Positions 10,144 to 22,444 of a DNA stretch of 64,000 nucleotides are shown here, in pieces. Position 1 is the first letter of the stretch; each line of letters starts with the position of its first letter. This stretch comes from Takakia lepidozioides (lineage: Eukaryota; Streptophyta; Takakiopsida; Takakiales; Takakiaceae). The stretch lies in the NCBI GenBank assembly GCA_030704615.1, contig CM060732.1, positions 54,727,053-54,791,052 of the forward strand, given 5' to 3'. A model generated the notes under the pieces. That model did not search any database and had not been told where the DNA came from. It worked only from the letters and a program-made list of their open reading frames with translations. The translations under genes and the position numbers were made by a program.

Positions 10144-13100
10144 GGGGGTAAAAATGACATCCATAGCTACTCTGCATCAAATCACGCCATAAGGATAGGA
10201 AATTCTAAGTAAAATTAAAATTCTTCGGGTCATTATGTGTCATGTAGGAGTCCCTGCTGGAATGTCAAAACAAAATTGCATTCTAAGTTTTTAGGAGGGG
10301 GAGATCTGCATTCTAGTGAATTATGCATCCATTGATAATTTAGGTGTTTAGTTGCCGGACCGGCCAACTTCCCGGCGACAGATTGCCGGGCCACGTCATA
10401 CAAAACTGGTGGAATTGAACGGCCCGGCTAGCAAATCCAACTCCTTACCTGCCACAGTCCCTGCAGGAGACCCGCCAAAATGCAGACACCAACCAACTGC
10501 CATTATGCAAATTACCTGAATCATCTCTCATGCTCTCTTTACCGTAGCAAGAAGCCCAAGAGTTGAGGGGGGATTGAACCCCCTTATCTACCTAATATGC
10601 AGACAGCTCCCCCCCCCCCCATTCCCAAACAGCTAGACAACCCCCAAAGACAACCACCAGTCCAGCATGACCTCCTGATCAACCAACTAAAAAAAACCCA
10701 ACCCAAAGAGAAAAACCCAGGCGCTCCTGCGACGGCGGGGAATCGCACCCGCACAACAAAAAATAAATAAATAAAAATAAAAATAAAAATTACGATTCCC
10801 CGCCATCGTTGGGCTGCGACGCCTCGTTGCGAGTCCCCGGCGTTGCAGCATCCCAGGGGTGTCGCAACCCCCCCCAACGCGTTAGCGGGGGAATGGGGTC
10901 AGGCCCATTTCCGGCGACGGCATGGCATCGCAAGATGCCACAATGTCGTCTAAGCGCCGGCGTTGCGACGCCCCGACGTCGCAAGTCCCGGGCCGGGCGC
11001 CTCCTCGACGTTGCAGTCGCAGGGGGTCGGCACGTCCGGTGCGCCTAGGGTCCTGGCGTCGCTAACCTCCCCTAAACATAGTAGTGTTGGATGCAGTTCT
11101 TGGAACTCTATTCTGCACACACGTTTGTTACGGTGCGCTCTGTTGCCACTAAACGAAAATAGAAAACCAAAAACAAAAGAATGTCTTGAGTGAGGTCAAG
11201 GTCTCAAAGGTGGGAACCAGGTCTTCATTGGATCCGTAGTAGTCTTGAGGGAGGTTTGTCAATGGACTATCATCAACAAAGATAGTGTTTCCCTCATTAT
11301 ATACACCTGGGTAGGCACGAGTGTTACAGTAGTAGTTTTCATACTTGCCAGATGATAAGCCTTGAGCGCGCGCGGTCAGGGCGACGGCATACTAGCTAGG
11401 GGGGTCGTGGTAAGTTGCGGTGTAGGTTGGGCTCACTGAACCGCCTACCCGGCTGCGGTTAGTGCAGGGGGTCCGTGGTCGTGTATGATGGAAATGGTCA
11501 CTATCTGCGAAGAGGAGTCACGTACTCCGCTTCATAGGACGAGTTTGCGTTTCCTAAGTCCGATGGGGTTTTACCATCTACCAAGTGCCTTCCAAGTCTT
11601 TTATTTATTATCATTTCCTACCGCCTAAGCTTCCGAGCTGCCTATAGCCGGGATGTGTGGTAATCCCTTCACAAGGCACCTACCAAGCCTAGGGAGGAGA
11701 GGGATAATCTTCCTCTCCCACTGCCCCTCCTTCACCGAGTGCCTGAGTTCAAATCACTCCTGAGGGAAGGGTGAATGCTCCCCTATTCTCATGCCCAACG
11801 GCTTTATCTAGGCCGAGGGGGGGGGGGGGGGCCAACATACCTATCATCAGTCAATAGGTGCAAGAAAAGCCCGATACGGTGAATCCAAGTCTCGTACGCG
11901 AATAAACGCGAGAGGTGTAATAACCTCCTATCACTTTACAAGTCAATTCCTATGCATTAAGCCAATTTAAACAAATTTGCCATAAAGAAGTACTAGAAAA
12001 TAAAGAAAATTAGAGAAATCCAGAAAAATACCTCCCCTATGGGAAATCATGTGAGGATTCCAAAAATGCCTTTTGGCACCTAGAATGGACATGGGGAACC
12101 CTTTGAGAACCAGATTATAGCCCGGGAACCCTCGAGAACCGTTCCCTGCCACAGGGAACGATCGCAGCTATCGGATGAACGAAACTCATGCCGATTTCAT
12201 CCATGCCAATTCATCCGTCAGTCCGAAACATGCATGCTCACATGCTAAGGCAATCATATGGTGGGACCAAGCGTGATTCCTCACACTTATATTAAATAAA
12301 GGGGCCTGGGGCGCTTTCCTCCCTTTGGAAACGGTCATCCCCTACTTTAGGCCCTGACACCACTTGGCACTGTAGCCGGAATTCAAGGATAGAGTACTTC
12401 TGCTCCTCCCTAGTCACTCAACGTTTCAGTCTCTCTCTAACGACTTAGAAACTCTCTGAGCCACTTCTCCGGCATGTAAGGAAGCCCCCTTCCGGGCCTA
12501 CGCGCTCTCCAAATCTTAGAATTTTTCCTCCATGGGAGCCTTGTCTTCCAGGACTTCAATCCTTAAAGGGGGTAAGAATTAAAGCAAATAGTAGAAGGTT
12601 AGAAGAACCCCCTTAAAAAGATATCACTCCTGTGTATCCGCAGGGTAACCGCGCCCGCCCACGTGGTGGGGCGTGGCTCGGCGCGGGCCGGTCCAAGCTG
12701 CAAACCGTAGGTCCCTGCCGCAGTTAAAGCCGACGTCCGCCAGTCCTGGGCAAATGTATTATCCGGCGGGTAAAGTCCCACCTCTCTGCACGCGCGAGCG
12801 TCCCTGGCCTTGATGCTCCTCAAGGCCACGCGGCTATGTCCTTTCTGCTGGGGTCCTTCGCAGCCCGTACGCCGTGGCGCCAGCCACGGCCACTGTCCCC
12901 ATTACTTTAGTGCCTAGCTATGGGGCGCAGCACCCAGGATTACCCCGGGCTGCTCGCGATGGTGGGCAAGTCCTATCAGTCAGAAAAAACACCCTCCCAT
13001 TCCCAAAATAAAAACACTACCCTCCCCTAGGCCTTCATGGCTTTGCTTGGGGGGGTCAAATCAGCTCATAGAGAGGCCTTAGAGTGGCCTAAAACATACC

Positions 13101-14100
13101 TTCAGCCTGCTGGTACCCGTTTCCAAAGCTGGTATATGGTGTCAATTAGTCACTAAGGGCATAATAATATCACTCTTTTATCAAGGTAAACAAAAAGCTC
13201 AATGGTAGTCCTTCCATTGGCATCATGGGGTATTCCACTTGTCAAACATGACTCAAAATCAACATAGATTCACAAGACATCCACCTCTTCAGAGGGCTTC
13301 AATTCAATCAATTTTCAATATTCAAGATCAAGCTTGCTAGCCAACAAGCTTCTCATAAATAAAGGGAGAAGGGAGGATGTGACAACCTTCCAATGTGAGT
13401 GTGCTTGAGATGCTCTAATGACCCAAGGGTGGTACTCTAGGCAGCCCTTCTTGGTGCTCGTCTCTAGGTCCACGCCGGCCTTCCTACTCGTCTTCAAGTC
13501 ATCCTCCTCTACATGAATTTGCACATAACCTCCTTCATGAATTCCCCAAGGGCCTCAAGGCCAAAATGAACTAGGCTTCCTTGCCTTAGCTCTCAATCCA
13601 CCTACCTAACTAGGGAGCTTCAAGCTCCACTCCCTAGGATCTAGCCCTCCTCAAGCCAAGAACTAGCAAGCACTACAACAACAAGCAACAGGAAACTAAA
13701 CAAATTAGCTAGACGAAGAGCAAGGAGGGCTTTGCTCTCCATTTATACTAGTTTTGAGTCCAATAAACTAAGGATAAATATTCCTTAAACTATTGTATCC
13801 TTGGAGGAACTATTTAATATTCAACATGAATGAAAAGTCTTAGAGGCCAATGAAAGCTATCTTTGCATCCATCCATATGGATGACCAGTTGGCGCGAGTT
13901 GTCATTCCATCCATCCAGCTCATCCAGGCGAATTTTAGGAATTAATCAGCTACTGTGAATGCCGTCGACTCAATAATTTGGCGCCATTGCCAATCTGCTC
14001 CATAAATCACCAAACTTGGTGAAAAACTACAATTATATACCTTGTATCAGCCTGTAAATTCTCAGGTCCATCGGTGGTAAAAAGTTGCTCCTTTTGTCAT
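10144..14100. other. No gene recognised; low-complexity and GC-rich tracts
   Basis: Contains a C-run at about 10607-10620, AAAT/AAATAA microsatellite at about 10760-10790, a CpG-rich tract at 10800-11060, a G-run at about 11817-11832 and AT-rich stretches. No frame shows a recognisable domain. Possibly old LTR-retroelement material, but no diagnostic motif was seen. Confidence 0.3.
10727..10810. repeat. Inverted repeat around an AAAT microsatellite
   Basis: The arm GCGACGGCGGGGAATCG near 10728 pairs with CGATTCCCCGCCATCGT near 10793 (15 of 17 positions) around a spacer rich in AAATA. It could form a hairpin or mark a short inverted-repeat element. Confidence 0.5.
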
Positions 14101-14990
14101 TCGTCGTAGTTTCGCTACATAAAGATTTTGTTTGTTTCTTGGAAATCAAATCCCTGGGGGTGGCTCTGGGGTCTTTGACCCTGCCACTAAGTCATAGGTT
14201 GTCCACAATCCCCTCCAGTTGTCCTGCACTGCTAACAAGCCCACGCTTCTCCGATTGAAGTCGTCCTGACCTGTTGTCGTTCCGATGCAGCCATTCGTTT
14301 TGTTGTCATATTTCATCGATGTACAGTTTGTTTCTTCCAATTGCCAAGCTCCTCGCCGTGTGTTCCTACAGTACTTGAAAGGCGGGAGAACAAAGATATC
14401 GTAATCTGGGACTAGAACAGTCGTCATGTATTGTTCGAACAGGATTACATTGCTGTTACTGGTACCGAATTGGCAGCCTCATCTGTAATCGATGCAGCTT
14501 TTTACAGTCATCTTGACGCCAGAGTTCCACTCCATGGTCGTCGCAGACACTATCTAATTTCCTACGTGCTTTACCAACGATTTCCAGACAACGAACAAAC
14601 TAACATGTTTTGGCAGTACAATGCCGAAACTGATTGTCTTATGATAAAAAACGATCAGAAAAGAAAAGTGTACCAATATATGCATCTACACCAGGGAGTG
14701 TCAGAGTTGTCTCTGAGTGTTTTTGGTCAGATACTTCCTTTGGTGTCTAAACTAGGTTGCTTATAGCAAGGTTGCCACAAGAAGACCAAAGATAGATGCC
14801 TGCAGCGGAGTTGCGGGGATAAACTCAACCCTGGTGGGTGCGAACCCCACGAAAGGCTATGGGGGATTACTAGTTTTCAGCAGGGTCAAAGGCCATAAGG
14901 CTAAGGCAAGCCAACATTTACAAGGAATGGCATGAGTACATTCTCTTAAGAATGGTCCAAAGGGCTGAAATTTAATTCAGGGCGGGGAGT
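14101..14990. other. Unassigned open frames and a SINE-like T-arm
   Basis: A plus-strand frame at 14431-14766 (about 110 aa, opening at TTG) and a minus-strand frame at 14146-14427 show no domain that I can name. At about 14838 GTGGGTGCGAACCCCAC forms a T-arm-like hairpin with a B-box core, hinting at a tRNA-derived SINE. The stretch 14870-14960 is the repeat shared with 2583. Confidence 0.3.
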
Positions 14991-15063
14991 CTACCTTAGA
15001 ACAAGACGCAGATGCAAAGAGGAAATACAAAAAGGAAAGAGTTTAATCACATCAATGGAAGGC

Positions 15064-18000
15064 CTAAAAAGCCCTAGAGACACAAGAGATAAATGCAATG
15101 AAATGGAACTTTATAACGTCCGCAAAAAGCTCAAAGAGCTTATGGGACAAAGGAAAAACAAGAAATAAGAAATGAAATGAAATGAAATGGTGCTTTATAA
15201 CGTCCGCGGAAAGCTCATAGAACTTATGGGACAAGATGGAAGAAAACATGAGAGAAGAAACAAAACCAGAACCCAAGAATGAGAACTATTATTCTAGTGA
15301 TTGTCTAAGGGTGAAGACCTCGTGTAGGTAGGCTGCCAAGCATTTTTTATCCTCATAGTGGAAGACTTCAGTGAGAGATTGGGTTCCATTGAATAAACAG
15401 TGGAATCTCCCACGGATCTCGTAGTATAGAGGGCAGTAGAAGAAGAAGTTATCTTCAGTTTCAATTTTTGTCTGCACCCTATGCAAGCTGGACATAGGCG
15501 GTCCTCCCGTTGCAGGTTTTCCCATCTGCCAGTCTCTATCCGTAGGTTATGGGGACCCACCCTGAACCGCCCCAATGCCCTCAGGAGGGAAGGAGATAAG
15601 GATGCTGAAAGGTAATTTGGCCTCAAGATTCTATCATCTCGGAGCACCAAGAATGTCTCTCGACAGAAGTGAAGCTTTGTCGTGAGATTGGGTAGCTTCC
15701 AAGTTCTCTTGATATATAATTCCATAAGCTCTCTCCTAATGAGTCTGTTGCGGTCATGTCTGGATGTGATGTCCACCCCATTTGGATTCATTGGTAATAG
15801 GGAAGCAGTACTAGAGAGTCCGTTGCGCTGAATCAACTGTCCACTCGATCATACCAGGAGTTCGTGAAACCTGCAGCTTTGAGCCTCATAGATGCTGTGA
15901 GGGCTCTTGCCACGAGCCCCTTGGGCGGAAAGACTTGTAATCTATGGAGAAAGATTGTAAGCCGGAAGACGGACTCGGTTTGCAATGGTACACGGGTAGT
16001 TGCAGCCTACGATGGACCAAAATGAGACACACCATGAGTCCCTAAAAGTACAGAAAGGGGGATGTGGCGAATCCTCAACCATTGGATTCGCTTCAATTTA
16101 CGATCTCAACCGTCTATTATTGACCATTAAAGACGTTATTTTCAAATCGCGATAGTTTCAGATCACGATAGTTTTTTTCAAATTTGATCTTGATCCACCC
16201 CGGGGGTCTACCCTTGGTCTATGTATTTAATGAGGCAGTGTTGATATATTTCAAAGAATTCTATAAAGGACTTTAGGAAAATAGTTATTTTGAAGGCTCA
16301 AAATAGTACATAAAGATAATTTTACTTAATATTTTTGAGTGGATGTTTTCAATCTAGATTCTTTATCCCTCAAAGCACATTTGGTCAAGTCATTTTTTCT
16401 AATTTTCTATGAATCATGCTTTAAAAAAAATCCATAACGACCTTTTATATGGACTATAACAAATCCTTATGGACTTGTTCAAAAGTCCATAATTTCTAAC
16501 CATTTGTTTTCTTGGTTATGAGATTGGAATATTTGAAACATATGTAGTTGAGCCTTCATAGCTTAGTCCCTTTTTACTATCAGCATTGCCATTTAGGAGT
16601 ATGATAATTTACAACTAATCAAAAAACAGTGTTGTGACAGCATTTTTGGTCCACCGTAGGCTGCAACTGCCCACACATGCGAACTCTACACCTAGGATAT
16701 GAGATGGAGTTGTGCTTCTAGCGCCAAGCATTGCTTTGGAGAAAAGATCACTACAATAGTTCCAGATTCTTCTCCCACCAGGAAACAGGAACACCAAATG
16801 CCCAGAACTCACAACCATAGATGGTCGTAGGGCTGATAACGGTGTCAAACAATCACTTTTTGGTTGGGTGCTGATACAGATGTAAATTTTGCTTGCATTT
16901 GGCCTGAAGGCAGATGGAGGCCGCCTTACCTTTAGTCAATTTGTCCAGGGCAGTGGCTGCGAAGTGGAATTTGGGGGAGTGGATAACCAGACCCAGGTAC
17001 CGGGATGATTTCACAATCTCAATTTCCAACAGATTGAAGATGAATCTACGATCAGCATGGCCATTTGCAGGAAGACCGAGGATTGTGTCAAAAGGGCAAC
17101 ATCATCAGCATAGAGGAGATCAGATTGTGTTGGTCCCCCATCCAATGGTACCCCAACCCTATGGTTTTTTGAGATGTAAACCTCCCAGGCGTCAATGTAG
17201 ATCCCGAAAAGGGTAGGTGAAAGGGGACAACCATGTTTGACTCCAATGTTGCTCTGGACCTCGGCTGAGAAGTCACCAGCGACGTTGACCATGCCAGCGA
17301 CAATCTTATACATAGAAGAAATGGCACAAAGGATGTCTGGAGGGACTACTACTCTATGGAGCCGTTGGAAGAGAAGGTCCCGAGGAACTGAATCAAAGGC
17401 CTTCTGAAAGTCCACGAAGCAAATGTCATAGACCATTCTTTGTCATAGCATGCACGTTCCACCATAACCTAAAGAGTGAAAATGTGGCCCAAGAGTGGAT
17501 CTGTTGCGACGGAAACCAACATGTCCCTTAGCACGTATGTGAGAGGACTCAGCCCAATCATCCAGTTCCATGGCCATTACTGCCCCCAAACAGTTTAGCA
17601 AGTAACGAGGACACCATAATAGTGTGATAGTTGGTCGGTGCGAGCCTGTCACCGCTCTTGAAGACTAGTGGGTGGATGATGCTCTTTGTCCACTATGTTG
17701 GAAAGCCCCGTTGCACTACCTCGTTGAAGAGGTGAGCTATAAAAGGGGCTAAAGTAGGTGCAGCATGCTTGATGAATTCACTCTGAAGTCCTTGAATGTC
17801 CACTGCCCTGCCATTTTGCAGCTTCTTGATTGCCCGGCTGACATTAATGGCCGTAGTAAAGAGAGAGAAGTGAAGGGGTTTAGAGGTTATGGGAGAGAGA
17901 GTTTGGGTTGGGGAATGGTACAAAGATTGGGCATACTCATGCCAGACGTGAATGTCAGTGATTGGGGGAGGGTCTCTGTGAGGTTTAAGGAGGAACAAAA

Positions 18001-19150
18001 AAGAACGAGGATAAAATCTGATTTTAGCAAGGAAAGAAGATTGCAACTTGAGAGTATAGGCTCTCTTTTTGGATCTAATGAGGGACTTAAAGTGCTTAAG
18101 AGCAAGGTTTGTGGACTCTGGAGAAGAATGGGTATCAAGTAGTATAGATTGATGTGACGTCTAGCAACCTTGCACTCCTCATCATAAAATGGTGCATAAC
18201 GACGAGTGGAGAAGGGTGAGGGAGGTAGATGGAAGGGTGACGGGGAAGGATCGCAGGGTTGAGTCCCAAAGGGGTTGAGTAAGATGTGTAGCCTTGTCAT
18301 TAGGAGATGGTAGATCTAGAATGAAGGGGAGGGTTGACGCTAGGCATGTTTCATACTCGGCGTCGTGTAAGTGAGAGAAGGGGGTATTAAAATGGATACG
18401 TGGGTGAAAGGGGAGAGAAGCAGAGGGGTCCTTCACAGGGAGAGAGATGGAAGGAAATGCAAAGAAAAGGCAAGAGTGATCATGAGAATCCGGATACCTC
18501 GTGATGTAAAAAGAGCTTATTCTATCAGACGTGTTGGGTTCCCCAAGAGAAAGTCGACCACGCTCTGGCCCTTGTACGTGTGGCAGGTGAATTGGCTGAA
18601 GGATTTGAAATTGGTTGTTCCATTGTAAATGACAAGCCCCTGAATTTCACAAAACTTGAGTAGATGACCGTAGCTTGTGATTTCACAAAAGACATCCGCG
18701 CTTTGCCTCTTCAATTCCAATATATATGCGAGCGTTGGATGCGCAGAGGATCCGTGGGGTCGAAGGTGGGGGCCTGTAGTGATCCTGTACGGGCATTGAA
18801 ATCTCCAACCAAGAATATATGTCCATGTGTGGGGTACGGAGATGGACCATATCTTCTTCCAATGGGACATATGGCGAATCTGTTTGCATATGTAGGCTAC
18901 TGTGCGGAGATGCAGCTGGAGCAAAATAACATCCCGCCAACAGGATGTTGTAGCCTTTTATGTGACACCAAATGTACCTTGTCAATGGGTCTATGTATGG
19001 AAAAGAGATGAATGGGAGAAGCCAATCGGAAAAGTAACAAGCCACTGATCCTTTAGATCATTTGAGACCTGTACGTGGACGAGTCACTGACTGAACGCTA
19101 TAACCGAGAATTGGGGGTGGCTCCACAATGAGTCATTACAGTTCCATAAG
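15064..19150 (-). mobile_element. Decayed LINE (non-LTR retrotransposon), minus strand
   Basis: Reading 19150 to 15064: endonuclease pieces (GYNILLAGCYFAPAAS; the GDFNAR box split over frames near 18810; CHTYKGQSVVDFLL), then linker and RT (IKKLQNGRAVDIQGLQSEF, AKGHVGFRRNRSTL, FVDFQKAFDSVPR, GVKHGCPLSPTLFG, LLYADDVALL at about 17110), thumb (near 16830) and a C-terminal CPAC...FYCPLYYEIRGRF zinc-binding region. Frames are broken by several stops and indels. The 3' end contains two tandem copies of the GTCCGCGGAAAGCTC tail (about 15100 and 15190) next to ATGAA repeats. A 679-bp element interrupts it at 15994-16672. The 5' end is uncertain. Confidence 0.85.
15994..16672. mobile_element. 679-bp non-autonomous DNA transposon with TIRs
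   Basis: The left end GGGTAGTTGCAGCCTACGAT and the inverted right end GGGCAGTTGCAGCCTACGGT continue matching through TGGACCAAAA, giving terminal inverted repeats of about 30 bp. ACAC flanks both sides (15990-15993 and 16673-16676) as a 4-bp target duplication. The interior is AT-rich without coding potential. Removing the element and one ACAC rejoins the LINE frame exactly, confirming the borders. Superfamily is unknown. Confidence 0.85.
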
Positions 19151-20091
19151 CCAATGTGTAGATGTGAGCGTGTGTTGGTCTCATGGTGGATCAACCCCTA
19201 TTTAGAGTTAGAGGGGCGATGCACGTGCTCCCAGACAATTACCCTCATATCTCGGTACACAACATAGTACTGCCCCTGAGCTCGAACTTGCTTGACCTGC
19301 AAGAGTTGCACCCACATGGCGTTGTATTGCAAGGGGGTCAAATCATCATTGAGGTACATACCCTCACCTCTCAATTGAGGCCTCTACCTGAGGACCCTAT
19401 CCCGAGCACCTTTGTCCTTGAATCAAATGAAGAGGACTTTGTGCTCTGAAGATCCTGCACGCCAAGCCCGTTCAATGCCACTCGCTCCCCGTGGTAGAGC
19501 AAGGTTGGTGGCCGCGTCAAGACGGTCCCCCTCTCACTAGAAGCATTCGTGTCATTTACCTCTGGGGTAATGACTCATTTTGAGTCGTAAAAGTCAAAAA
19601 ACCGGGATCGACTGGAACAAATGACTAATTACAACAGACGTGGAAGTTGGGTCGGACATCCAATGATTGGAGTGGTAAAGGACGTAAGCGCGCGAACAAC
19701 TGCTCAGCGATTATTGCGATTAATGCTGAAGAACCACGTGGCGTAACCAGGCAGGCCGCCCGTGTGTCTGACCTTTTGGGCTGACTTTGACTTTTCCCTC
19801 CGGATGAGTGGACTTACTCACCGGAGCGCGGTGTCACATGGACGCGGACGTGGACGACGATGTGGACGCCGACGTGGTGGCGCCACGACGAGCAGCACTG
19901 CTGCCACGTGGCCAAGGGCCCGGGGTGCCACGTGGTAGTCGACCACATAACTTGTAGTGCTACATGCCCAGTGGCAACTGCGACTGCGGAAGTCGGCGCA
20001 ACCACTGCTTTACTACTTTAAATGAAGTGCTCGAAATTACTTGAACAATCACTCATAGTGCTTTGAAGTTTTGGTGTTTGTAATGAGCCGA
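19151..20091. other. Unassigned; open frame and GC-rich tract
   Basis: An 88-codon plus frame (19183-19449) has no recognised domain. ACTAGAAGCATTCGTGTC at about 19538 recurs at about 25624, suggesting fragments of one repeat family. A GACGTGGAC-rich tract lies at 19830-19880. Confidence 0.3.
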
Positions 20092-20400
20092 CTAGTACAT
20101 ACGCATGTAATGCCATACAAGAGAACTAATCATGTCATTAGAAATGCGAAAACAATGAAAGACGTGCCATGAAACAAAACGAAATGAAAATGAAATGAAA
20201 TAAAACAAATGATACTTTATTACATCTGCGGAAAGCTCAAAGAGATTATGATACAAAATGGAAAAACCAAAGTAAAAAAAACAGCCCAAAGCTACTACTG
20301 CTCTGAGGATTGCCTAAGGGTCAAGGCCTCGTGCAGGTAAGCTGCCAAACAATTGTGATCCTCATAATGCAAGACTCAGTGATAGCTTGAGTCCCACGGA
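20092..20400 (-). mobile_element. LINE 3'-end fragment
   Basis: On the minus strand it encodes a CLAAYLHEA-type C-terminus like that of the LINE at 15.3 kb, followed by the GAGCTTTCCGCAGATGTAAT tail and (TTTCA)-rich end. It is 5'-truncated and abuts the OSB-like module at 20404. Confidence 0.7.
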
Positions 20401-20403
20401 ATA

Positions 20404-20780
20404 GACCATCTACCCATGCATGTTTCTTGTAGCTATTGATCCACAGGGAATCATAGGTAATCTTGTGCTTGAAATCTGGCCCTCTTGGATGAATCTGCAC
20501 CCACACTCTCTTTGCTCCTTTAGCTACACATGCCTCTGCACAAATCATGCATTCATCATTGCCTTGCTGCTAGTGGCTGACAGTGACAACCTAGATTTAT
20601 TCTAGGAAACATCCAACTCAACTTCTGACACTAGTTCCTATGCTGAATGCGTCTGCTAGTCTATGAAATGTAACAGACATTCATCTTTTTGCCTCGGTTG
20701 TCCCATCATTGACTGGGGGAGAACAGTATTCATTCCACAACTTCTCCTCATCTCTGTTACTTGTTTTTTGATACTTTTTT
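20404..20780 (-). pseudogene. OSB-type PDF motif, two-exon module (copy c)
   Basis: First half (about 20770-20678): EEKLWNEY then PSQ-stop-WDNRGKK, where TGA replaces the first Trp of the WWDNR signature. The following donor reads AAG|AT instead of AAG|GT. Second half (about 20530-20404): VWVQIHPRGPDFKHK, then ITYDSLWINSYKK and WVDGLF. This is the best match in the window to the PDF motif of plant organellar ssDNA-binding proteins (OSB). Two lesions make it a pseudo-exon pair. Confidence 0.6.
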
Positions 20781-20979
20781 GTTGTCACATTGGCAGTATC
20801 ATGTCAAAATCACTCTAAACTAGATTCACTCAACCAACTAACTTGCAGAATTCAACATGGAAATTTAGGACTGATTCTGATAAGAGGGAAAAACAAGGTG
20901 AAATGTGTTGAAGAAGATGTCTTCATTAGCAGTGTCTGATTTTAAAAAATTGTGTCGCTGCTGCCAGTTGACCATCTAC

Positions 20980-21640
20980 CCATGCAGGTTTGTTGTATCT
21001 ATAGAGTCAATCTGGAGCTTGAAGCCCGACTCTCTTGGGTGAATCTGCACCCACACTTTATCCCTACTCCTTCAACTATCCATGCCTCTGCACAAATCAT
21101 GCATATATCATTGCCTTGCTGCTAGCAGCTGATGGTGACAGCCTAGATTTGTTCTTACACCCCAACCCTATTTGGAAAAACAGGCTGAAATGTGTTGAGG
21201 AAGGTGCTTTCATTAGCAGCACCTCATTCTATCAATTGTGCTGCCACTACTGTTTCCACTTGCATCAATTGACCATCTACTCCAGCTGATTTCTTGTAGC
21301 TATTGATCCCTCAGCCTGAACCTGAACATGAATCTGGAACTCTATCCCTGGTCCCTCAGCTATCCCTGCCCGTGTACAGATCATGAATACATCCCTCAGC
21401 CTTGCTGCTAGCAGCTGACAGTGACGGTGTGAAGTTCTTCCAGAAAACACCCCAACCTAAGACTTAACAGTAGTTCCAATTATGAATTGCCACTGCTTCT
21501 CTCTGTAGTCGAACAAGCACTCACCTTTTTGTCTCCATTGTCCCCCCACTGACTTGGGTCGGAAAGTGTTCATCCCAAAGCTTCTCTGCATCTTGTTATC
21601 TGTTTCTGGGTACTTTCCTGCTGCCACATCAGCAGTAACT
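20980..21640 (-). pseudogene. Degenerate OSB-PDF modules (copy b)
   Basis: The WWDN half near 21620-21525 reads PSQWGDNGDKK followed by GTGAGT, a good donor. Two degenerate second halves follow at about 21370-21290 (EFQIHVQV) and 21070-20985 (HPRESGFKLQID). The intervening sequence carries the AAQLIE tail seen in the other copies. Remains of a multi-motif gene. Confidence 0.5.
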
Positions 21641-21819
21641 TGTCAAAGTCACTCCAAACCACCCCACATCCACCCAACGAGCTAACTTACAGCATTCAAT
21701 ATGTAAATTCAGGGCTGGGTCTGATGAGAGGGCAAAATAGGCTGAAATAGGTCGAAGAAGAAGGTGCCCTCACCACATTGTCCTCGACCTTGTGTTATGA
21801 CCCATGGAGGATTTGACTG

Positions 21820-22440
21820 ACCATGCACCCAAGAGAACTTGTGTGTGTGAGGTGTGTGCTGCTTCCACAGGGAATTGTAGGCAATCTGGAGCTTGAAATC
21901 CGGCCCTCTTGGATGAATCTGGACCCACACTGCTCCCTGCTCTTTCAGCTATCCATGCCTCTACACAAATCATGCATACATCCTTGCCTTGATGCTAGCA
22001 GCTGACAATAACACCCTAGAATTGTTCCAGCAAACACCCCAATCTTACTTATCACACTAGTTCCTATGCTGACTTGCGTCTGCTTCCAACAGGCATTCAC
22101 CTTTTTGCCTAGATTGTTCCGCCATTGACTGGGGTCAGAACCGTATTCATTCCAGAGCTTCTCCACATCTCTATTATCTATTTTTCGATACTTTCGACCA
22201 CATTGGTAGTAATATGTCAAAATCACTCCAACACAACCATAGATCCACCAACGAGCTAACTTGTAGAATTCAACATGAAAATTTAGGGACGACTCTGATA
22301 GCAGGGGAAAACAGGGTAAAATATGTTGAAGAAAGTACCTTCATTAGCAGTGGGCCTTGTTCTATCAATTGTGCTGCTGCCATTGCTGTTTCCAGTTGAC
22401 CATCTACCCACTTGTAGCCATTGTGCTATTGAAGAAGGTG
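21820..22440 (-). pseudogene. OSB-PDF module (copy a) plus tail of a further copy
   Basis: About 22440-22330: WVDGQLETAMAAAQLIEQG tail, then AAG|GTACTT. About 22197-22101: KYRKIDNRDVEKLWNEYG, then DPSQWRNNLGKK with donor GTGAAT. About 21936-21820: GAVWVQIHPRGPDFK and LQIAYNSLW, then an insertion. Phases of donor and acceptor agree, so these were real exons. The order of halves and tails implies a gene with several PDF motifs in series. Confidence 0.55.
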
Positions 22441-22444
22441 CCCC

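Noticed and set aside
14146-14766. DNA transposase (piggyBac-like)
   Set aside because: Two opposed open frames have a transposase-like look, but no DDE motif, no ATG start for the plus frame and no terminal repeats could be shown.
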